Assembly: GCA_023150615.1 (NCBI GenBank)
Contig: JAKLKO010000007.1
Span: 45,016-109,015 of the forward strand
Length of the DNA stretch: 64,000 bases
Direction: 5' to 3'
From: Phycisphaerae bacterium
GTDB lineage: Bacteria; Planctomycetota; Phycisphaerae; UBA1845; UTPLA1
Shown: positions 58,997 to 64,000 of the stretch, in pieces
How the letters are laid out: the number at the start of each line of letters is the position of its first letter
Numbering within the stretch: position 1 is the stretch's first letter
Made by a program: the position numbers and the translations under genes
Notes under the pieces: model-generated
Databases searched by the model: none
Seen by the model: the letters and a program-made list of their open reading frames with translations, nothing else
Told to the model about the DNA's origin: nothing

Positions 58997-59626
58997 GTTC
59001 GGTGCTGCGGCGGAAATTCACGGCCTCCGGGTTTGCGATGCGAGGCGGCGACGTGCCTGCTGGAGGCAGTCTGCCTTCCTGTGGCGATTCCTGAAGGAGA
59101 GGGGCCTCCTCCGGTTGTTGAATGCACTCGGTTCAAAGGAGGGCGCCCGAAGGCGAACAGACACCCGAGGCGGGACGGCGTCAAGCCGTGTCATCACGCA
59201 TCGCGGCGGGGCAGGCAGCGATCCGAGCGGTACCGTTACCCGACTCAGGTCCGCGCGGCCGAAAACGGCAAGCGCGAAGTGCGACGATTCTTGTCAAATC
59301 GACACACAACGATCGGTTTCACGAAGTCCACAAGCCCCCCATCCCGGGGACCGGTGCGCAGCGGGGGTTGAGATTCCGCGACCAATACTCCCCGCGAACG
59401 ACGATCGACTGCGAGTGCCATCAACGGTGCACGAATGATGTCCACGTCGGCTGAGGTCCCATGATCCATGCCGACTAAGGTGTGCTCCCCACCGCCTACT
59501 TCGCACGCAATCCGCGCTTCATGCGGAATCGCGTGGCGCCGACGGATGACCCGAGAGTGTCGGAACTGTCGCTGCGATGGGCCGGTGGTGGGAAGACGCA
59601 GGCTCGCGCGTGCGCTGCGCAGTGTT
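58997..59626. other. Stretch without a convincing gene
   Basis: Frames on both strands are Arg/Ser/Pro-rich and lack motifs or ribosome-binding sites. No repeat or RNA gene was recognised. It separates the DUF1801 gene from the response regulator, whose 3' end faces it. Confidence 0.5.
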
Positions 59627-60016
59627 CTACGGCGCGGCGTGCGACTGCGGCTGGAGCGTGGCGCGAACCACGTCGCGGAGTTCTGCGAGGGAGAAGTGTG
59701 TCTTGACCAGCCGGCCCTGCACGCCGCAGCGCTCCGCGCGTTCGATCGGCTCCGACTCGTTCGAGGCGGACATGATGATGACACGCACGGACCGCAGCAC
59801 CTCGGTCGCGCGCATGCGCTCCAGCACGTCCAGCCCGCTCAGGATCGGCAGGCCGAGATCGAGCAGCACGAGGTCGGGCGTCGTGGTGCTCATGATCTCC
59901 AGCGCATCGCGGCCGTTCTCGGCGGTGAGGACCTCGTAGCCTTCGCGGCGCAGCACGATTTCGATCGGCCGGCGGACGATGGCGACATCTTCAACGATGA
60001 GGATGATCGGGCTCAT
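59627..60016 (-). CDS. Single-domain response regulator
   Basis: The start at 60016 gives 129 residues, a lone receiver domain: IILIVEDVAIVRRPIEIVLR with the acidic pair, LVLLDLGLPILSGLDVLERM with phosphorylated Asp near residue 54, an IIMSAS Ser/Thr position, and Lys in RLVKTHF. It lacks an output domain, so it works by protein contact, as CheY-like regulators do. No histidine kinase gene is next to it. Confidence 0.9.
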   Translation of the reverse strand: MSPIILIVEDVAIVRRPIEIVLRREGYEVLTAENGRDALEIMSTTTPDLVLLDLGLPILSGLDVLERMRATEVLRSVRVIIMSASNESEPIERAERCGVQGRLVKTHFSLAELRDVVRATLQPQSHAAP

Positions 60017-60245
60017 GGCGTACACCCCTCCGGCGGTCGGCCTGCGTTTTTCCAGCCGTGCTCGTCGAACGTCTCGACGCGGCCCTTCGCGTCCCCTCGC
60101 GGGCGGCTCCAAGGCTTCCATCGGCGCGAGGCGCGGGCGGGATTACGAGCGTGGCGTAGTATGCGACACGCGCGATAGAAAATCGGAGAAATTCGCAGGC
60201 GGTCCGAGAAACGGCCGGAACCCGGCGCGCTGCATCGGCGGCGGA

Positions 60246-61604
60246 CTACGGACGCGGCAGCGATTCGAGGACCTCGTCGAGGCAATCGGCGAGGAAGTCC
60301 GCGTCCGATTTCGCGATGCACATCGGCGGCTTGATGCGGAGCGTGTTTCCGAACAGTCCGCCCTTGCCGATCAGCAGGCCGCGCTTCCGCGTTTCTTCGA
60401 GGACGGTGGCCGCCTCGGCGCTCGCCGGCTCTCTTGTCGTTCGGTCTCGGACCAGCTCGACGCCGAGCATCAGACCCATGCCGCGGACCTCGCCGATGAG
60501 TGGGTGCTTGTCTGCGAGCGCATCGAGCCGCTTGCGGAGGTGGCCGCCGACGACGCGGGCGTTTTCCTGGATGCCCTCCGCGTCGATGACATCGAGCACC
60601 GCCAGGCCCTGCGCCATGGCGACGGGGTTTCCGCCGAAGGTGTTGAAATGCAGCTTGCCGGTCAGGGCCTTGGCGATCTCCGGCCGTGTCGTGACCGCGC
60701 CGAGCGCCATGCCGTTGCCGATGCCCTTGGCCATGCAGACGATATCGGGTGTCACGCCCCAGTTTTCGAAGCCCCAGAACTTCGTGCCCGTGCGGCCGAA
60801 GCCGGTCTGGACCTCGTCGGCGATGCAGAGGCCGCCGGCCTTGCGGACTTCTTCATAGACGATCTTGAAGTACTCGGGCGGCGGCGTGACGGCCCCGCCG
60901 ACGCCCATGATCGGCTCGGCGATGAAGCAGGCGACTTCACCGGGAGTGGCGTAGCGGATGAGTTCGCCGACGTCGCGGGCGCACTTCATGTCGCAGGCCG
61001 GATACGTCAGCCCGAGCGGGCAACGATAGCAATATCCCGGCATGGCGTGGTGTACTCCGAAGCTGTGCGGCGTGGTGTACTTCCACGTCGAGTGGGCAGT
61101 CAGGGCCATCGTCGATTGCGATCCGCCGTGGTAGGCGTTGCGCAGGGCGATGACGTCGAAGCGCCCCGTGTACATCCGCGACGTGAGCGTGGCGAGATCG
61201 TTCGCCTCGCTGCCGGAGTTGGTGAAGTAGGAGACCTTGAGGTCGCTTCCGGCGGGCATATGATCGGCGAGCTGTTTCGCGAACTGCCCGGCGGTCGGGT
61301 GGATGTAGATCGTCGTCGTGTGCTGGAGCGTTCCGAGCTGCTGCCGCACGCGCTCGACAACCTGCGGATGGCAGTGGCCGACCGAGACGGTCACGATCCC
61401 AGCGAACGCGTCGAGGTACTGCTTGCCGGTCTCGTCCCAGACGTACTGCATGTGGCCCTCGACGACCATCAGCGGGTCCTTGTAGTACGTGATCAGCGCG
61501 GGCGTGAGGTATTCGCGCCGCATTGCGAGGACCTCGTCCTTCGACGGTCCGCGGTAAGGCTGAGGCTTGTGGTTCGAGACGGGCAGGGACACTCGGACGG
61601 CCAT
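60246..61604 (-). CDS. Class III aminotransferase (alanine-glyoxylate aminotransferase 2-like)
   Basis: The 452-residue protein is a fold-type I PLP enzyme. It shows YFTNSGSEANDLATL near residue 130, a PEYFKIVYEEVRKAGGLCIA segment, the DEVQTGFGRTG region with its Asp, and the Schiff-base Lys in MAKGIGNGMALG near residue 290. A Cys-rich CYRCPLGLTYPACDMKCARD insert matches the AGXT2 type. It likely moves amino groups from alanine or beta-amino acids to glyoxylate or pyruvate in the cytoplasm. It lies alone, 101 bases after lptB on the same strand. Confidence 0.92.
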   Translation of the reverse strand: MAVRVSLPVSNHKPQPYRGPSKDEVLAMRREYLTPALITYYKDPLMVVEGHMQYVWDETGKQYLDAFAGIVTVSVGHCHPQVVERVRQQLGTLQHTTTIYIHPTAGQFAKQLADHMPAGSDLKVSYFTNSGSEANDLATLTSRMYTGRFDVIALRNAYHGGSQSTMALTAHSTWKYTTPHSFGVHHAMPGYCYRCPLGLTYPACDMKCARDVGELIRYATPGEVACFIAEPIMGVGGAVTPPPEYFKIVYEEVRKAGGLCIADEVQTGFGRTGTKFWGFENWGVTPDIVCMAKGIGNGMALGAVTTRPEIAKALTGKLHFNTFGGNPVAMAQGLAVLDVIDAEGIQENARVVGGHLRKRLDALADKHPLIGEVRGMGLMLGVELVRDRTTREPASAEAATVLEETRKRGLLIGKGGLFGNTLRIKPPMCIAKSDADFLADCLDEVLESLPRP

Positions 61605-61705
61605 CGGCGTGGTCTCCTCAGCGCGGCGGCACGTCGGCGCGCCACGCCGCGGATTCTACGGCAGGAGGGGCCGGAACGAAACGTCGTGCGGCATTGGCGG
61701 CGGCG

Positions 61706-62503
61706 TTAGTGGGCCGGCGTCCGCGGGGTGGACGACGTTTCGGGGCGAGTCTGATCGAACTCGTCACCGCGGAAGGTCGTGCCGAGGTAGGAGCGGCGGA
61801 CGAGTTCGTTGTTGATCAGCTCGCGCGGCGTGCCGACGGCGATGACCCTTCCTTCGTGGATGATGTAGCTGCGATCAGTGACGTAGAGCGTCTCTCGGAC
61901 GTTGTGGTCGGTCAGGAGGATGCTCAGCCCGTGTCGCTGCTTGAGGCCGAGGATCTCGCGCTGCAAGTCCTGCACCGCGATCGGGTCGACGCCGCTGAAC
62001 GGCTCGTCGAGCAGGATCAGCTTCGGCCGCGTGACCAGCGCGCGGGCGATCTCGAGCTTCCGCCGCTCGCCGCCCGACAGCGTCCGCGCTTCCTGCCTGG
62101 CGACGTGCATCAGCCCGAACTGCTCCATGAGTTCGGCGGCCTTGCGCTTGCGATCGGCCTTTGAGACATCGGGCAGCAATTCGAGGATTGCGAGCAGGTT
62201 GTCCTCGACCGAGAGGCGAACGAAGACGCTGCTTTCCTGTGGCAGATAGCCGATGCCCTTCTGCGCCCGGCGGTACATCGGCAGCGCGCCGATGTCCTGG
62301 CCGTTGAACAGGACCGTGCCCGCGTCCGGCGTGATCATGCCGATCGTCATGCGGAAGCTGGTGGTCTTGCCCGCGCCGTTGCGGCCGAGCAGTCCGACGA
62401 TCTCGCCGCGGCCGACGTGGAAGCTGACCTTGTTGACCACCGTGCGCTTGGCGTAGGTCTTGACGAGTCCGCGGGCTTCGAGGAGGTGTTGGCTGTCGGC
62501 CAT
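61706..62503 (-). CDS. lptB: Lipopolysaccharide export ABC transporter ATP-binding protein
   Basis: The 265-residue ATPase has Walker A GRNGAGKTT, a Q-loop (YLPQESSVFVRLSVEDN), the ABC signature LSGGERRKLEIARAL, Walker B LILLDEPFSGVDP and H-loop LTDHNVRETL. The YLPQE and FSGVDPIAV wording is typical of LptB. It drives lipopolysaccharide extraction from the inner membrane with LptFG, whose genes are not in the window. The C-terminus has a Thr/Pro-rich tail of about 20 residues. Confidence 0.95.
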   Translation of the reverse strand: MADSQHLLEARGLVKTYAKRTVVNKVSFHVGRGEIVGLLGRNGAGKTTSFRMTIGMITPDAGTVLFNGQDIGALPMYRRAQKGIGYLPQESSVFVRLSVEDNLLAILELLPDVSKADRKRKAAELMEQFGLMHVARQEARTLSGGERRKLEIARALVTRPKLILLDEPFSGVDPIAVQDLQREILGLKQRHGLSILLTDHNVRETLYVTDRSYIIHEGRVIAVGTPRELINNELVRRSYLGTTFRGDEFDQTRPETSSTPRTPAH

Positions 62504-62531
62504 CGGGCACGCCCCAGGTGGATCAGTTTTC

Positions 62532-62540
62532 TGTGGAAAA
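62532..62540 (-). promoter_or_regulatory. DnaA-box-like sequence (near match)
   Basis: TTTTCCACA on the minus strand differs by one base from the DnaA box TTATCCACA. It lies 29 bases before the lptB start. Confidence 0.35.
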
Positions 62541-62806
62541 CCTGTTCAATACCGCGATGCGCTGCGGCGCAAGATTCGGCACGACAAGTTCATGTACGCC
62601 AAAGTCGTGTTGACAAATTCTGCGATCGGAGATGGATGCCTGGCAAGCTCAGGATTCATCGCCAATACGTGCAGCAGTAACGATTTATGGAAAAGAGCGT
62701 TGCGGCTCCGTTTCGATCGGTTTCGCCGAGAGCGGATCGATCGTGCCGAGGATCGGGCCCCGCTGGGCCCTCGATCGAGGCGCGGCAGCGACTCGCGAAG
62801 TCGTCC

Positions 62807-62815
62807 TGTGGATAA
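62807..62815 (-). promoter_or_regulatory. DnaA-box-like sequence (perfect match)
   Basis: TTATCCACA on the minus strand is the consensus DnaA box. With the site at 62532 it flanks a 335-base gene-free gap (62504-62838) between the signal peptidase and lptB genes. Two boxes alone do not make an origin. Confidence 0.45.
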
Positions 62816-62838
62816 CTCCTCGCGCCGGAATCGCTCGT

Positions 62839-64000
62839 TCACCGTATCACTCGCATCCGGCCCACGTTAGGGATCACCGGCAGGCCGCGCTGTCCGAGAC
62901 GGTAGCCGGCCGGCCAGTAAACGAAAAACGCTCGGCCGATGAGTTGATCCGCCGGGATCGTGCCGCGCTGGTACGCATCGCCGCGGCGATCGACGAAGTC
63001 GCCCGTCTCCCACCACAGCCGCGAGTCCTTGCTCGCCGGACTATTGTCGCCGCAGGCGAAAAACTCGCCCTCGCGGAGGAAGATCGGGTTGCCGGCCGTC
63101 CCCCACGCGGGGATCCCGGCCGCGAGGTACGGATTCCGGTCATCCGGGCCGCCGGTCTCGTGGTCGACGCTGCGGTAGTGGATATCGCGGTGCACGGCCA
63201 GGTGCCGGATCTCCAGCGGAAGGCCGGTCGCGCTGATCGACACGCGCGACGGCGGGCCATCGCCGTCGTGTCGGCGGCGGAGCCAGCCAAGGTCGGGATG
63301 GAACTGGTCGTCGGTCGTGACCGCCACGTCCGCGTCGTCGATCCGCACTCGCACGCGATAATCGACGATCTGGAAGTCGACGACGACCGGCCGGTCGGTG
63401 CGGAGCGCGTCGATCTTCGCGCGGGTCAGATCGCGGAACGGCGCCGATGCGCCGAGCTTGTGATGCGCGAGGCTGACGTGACCATCCGCGTCGATCGTCG
63501 CGCGGAACTCGTCCTGCCGCTTGCTGAGCAGGAATGAGATCGATCCCGTGGATCCGCGCGGAACCACGACGCCGCTCACCCGGATATCCGTGACGTAGCG
63601 CAACTGTCGCACGCCGCCGGCCGCGAGCATCTCCTTGTTGTAGCCGTACAGGTCGGTGATCGGTTTTCCGGTCAATTCGAGCGACCGCGCAGCGCCGGAT
63701 CGGCCGTCGAAGGTGATGACGGGCGTCGAGACGTCCCAGCCAGTCTCATTCGGGTTCCCGCGGGCCGACCAGCGCGGACCATCCTCCATCGGCACGAGCG
63801 GCAGGTAGTCGTGGTCGTAGTGGATCATCCAGAGGACGGATTGCGCGGAGTCGGTCTTTCGCTGAATGCGCAGGTGCTTGTCGAGTTCGTGGAAATCGGC
63901 CTCGCTCAGGTGGCGACCGCCGGGCGTGAGCGGGTCCTTCAACAGCTTCTCGGTCAGTGCCGGCGGCAGTTCCGACGCCGGCGCGGCGTAGATGTCGCCG
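62839..64000 (-). CDS. lepB: Signal peptidase I, 5' end outside window
   Basis: The frame is open from 64000 to the stop at 62839, at least 386 residues. The visible part has a long insert typical of planctomycete homologues (residues up to about 290), then the C-terminal signature of type I signal peptidases: FLREGEFFACGDNSPASKDS (box E) and GRAFFVYWPAGYRLG. The catalytic Ser and Lys boxes must lie upstream of the window edge. It cleaves leader peptides of exported proteins at the inner membrane. Confidence 0.88.
   Translation of the reverse strand, partial: GDIYAAPASELPPALTEKLLKDPLTPGGRHLSEADFHELDKHLRIQRKTDSAQSVLWMIHYDHDYLPLVPMEDGPRWSARGNPNETGWDVSTPVITFDGRSGAARSLELTGKPITDLYGYNKEMLAAGGVRQLRYVTDIRVSGVVVPRGSTGSISFLLSKRQDEFRATIDADGHVSLAHHKLGASAPFRDLTRAKIDALRTDRPVVVDFQIVDYRVRVRIDDADVAVTTDDQFHPDLGWLRRRHDGDGPPSRVSISATGLPLEIRHLAVHRDIHYRSVDHETGGPDDRNPYLAAGIPAWGTAGNPIFLREGEFFACGDNSPASKDSRLWWETGDFVDRRGDAYQRGTIPADQLIGRAFFVYWPAGYRLGQRGLPVIPNVGRMRVIR

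Noticed and set aside
59245-59784. 179-codon minus-strand frame after the DUF1801 gene
   Set aside because: It partly covers the response regulator in the wrong frame and lacks motifs or a ribosome-binding site.
62504-62838. Replication origin
   Set aside because: Only two DnaA-box-like sites, no dnaA or dnaN, and no long AT-rich unwinding region.
62546-62842. 98-codon minus-strand frame between lepB and lptB
   Set aside because: It is Arg/Ser-rich with no motif, and overlaps the lepB stop and probable control DNA.

Overview
The window is GC-rich bacterial DNA that most resembles a planctomycete, probably of the Phycisphaerae type. The evidence is two secreted proteins ending in dockerin-like EF-hand tails (GDxNGDxxxDGxDxxxFVxxLL), an ECF sigma factor followed by a Ser/Thr kinase fused to a formylglycine-generating-enzyme (FGE) domain, and didermic envelope genes (lptB, a beta-barrel porin). 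This is inference from gene content; no rRNA, tRNA or CRISPR array was seen.

Positions 1-15219 hold a respiratory nitrogen-oxide region. A minus-strand operon (9654 to <1) encodes a lipoprotein with two c-type haems fused to an ethylbenzene-dehydrogenase-like haem-b domain, a Tat-exported molybdopterin subunit of the nitrite oxidoreductase/nitrate reductase type, a small unknown protein, a four-cluster Fe-S subunit, a TorD-type chaperone, an HExxH/zinc-ribbon protein, a 56-residue membrane peptide and the start of a porin. Next to it lie an Rrf2 regulator with three cysteines, a methyltransferase, a modified NnrS, and a divergent pentahaem cytochrome carrying a dockerin. A shared 10-bp motif near rrf2, nnrS and the cytochrome gene suggests one regulon.

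Positions 15317-18727 hold a cysteine-synthase-like gene divergent from an arsenic operon (arsR-arsM-acr3) with a readable promoter and inverted-repeat operator. Positions 18900-27650 are accessory DNA: a methyltransferase, a cluster of gene fragments (DNA methylase, cytochrome b, transposase), an ankyrin protein, a decayed FGE copy with a nonsense codon, and an intact sigma factor / kinase-FGE / small-gene operon, followed by about 1 kb with no convincing gene.

Positions 27650-51411 look like a stress and redox island: ferric-reductase/Rieske fusion, peroxiredoxin/YHS fusion, DoxX, DinB, NRDE, DedA/ATP-grasp fusion, a bifunctional ornithine-lipid synthase, glyoxalase, aquaporin, glycogen-debranching enzyme, SMP-30, YHS, GlcG-cupin and DM13 proteins, a glucosidase, SDR and GMC oxidoreductase. 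Seven sites of the form G(T/A)AAC-N16/17-CATC lie upstream of separate units here, which suggests control by one ECF sigma factor. A candidate for that factor is at 54505-55164, in an operon with a STAS protein behind a sigma-54 promoter and downstream of a GAF/PAS sigma-54 activator (51596-53653).

The last part (55303-64000) holds a broken TPR gene, an FG-GAP/dockerin exoprotein, a DUF1801 protein, a response regulator, a class III aminotransferase, lptB and the 3' part of a signal peptidase I gene.
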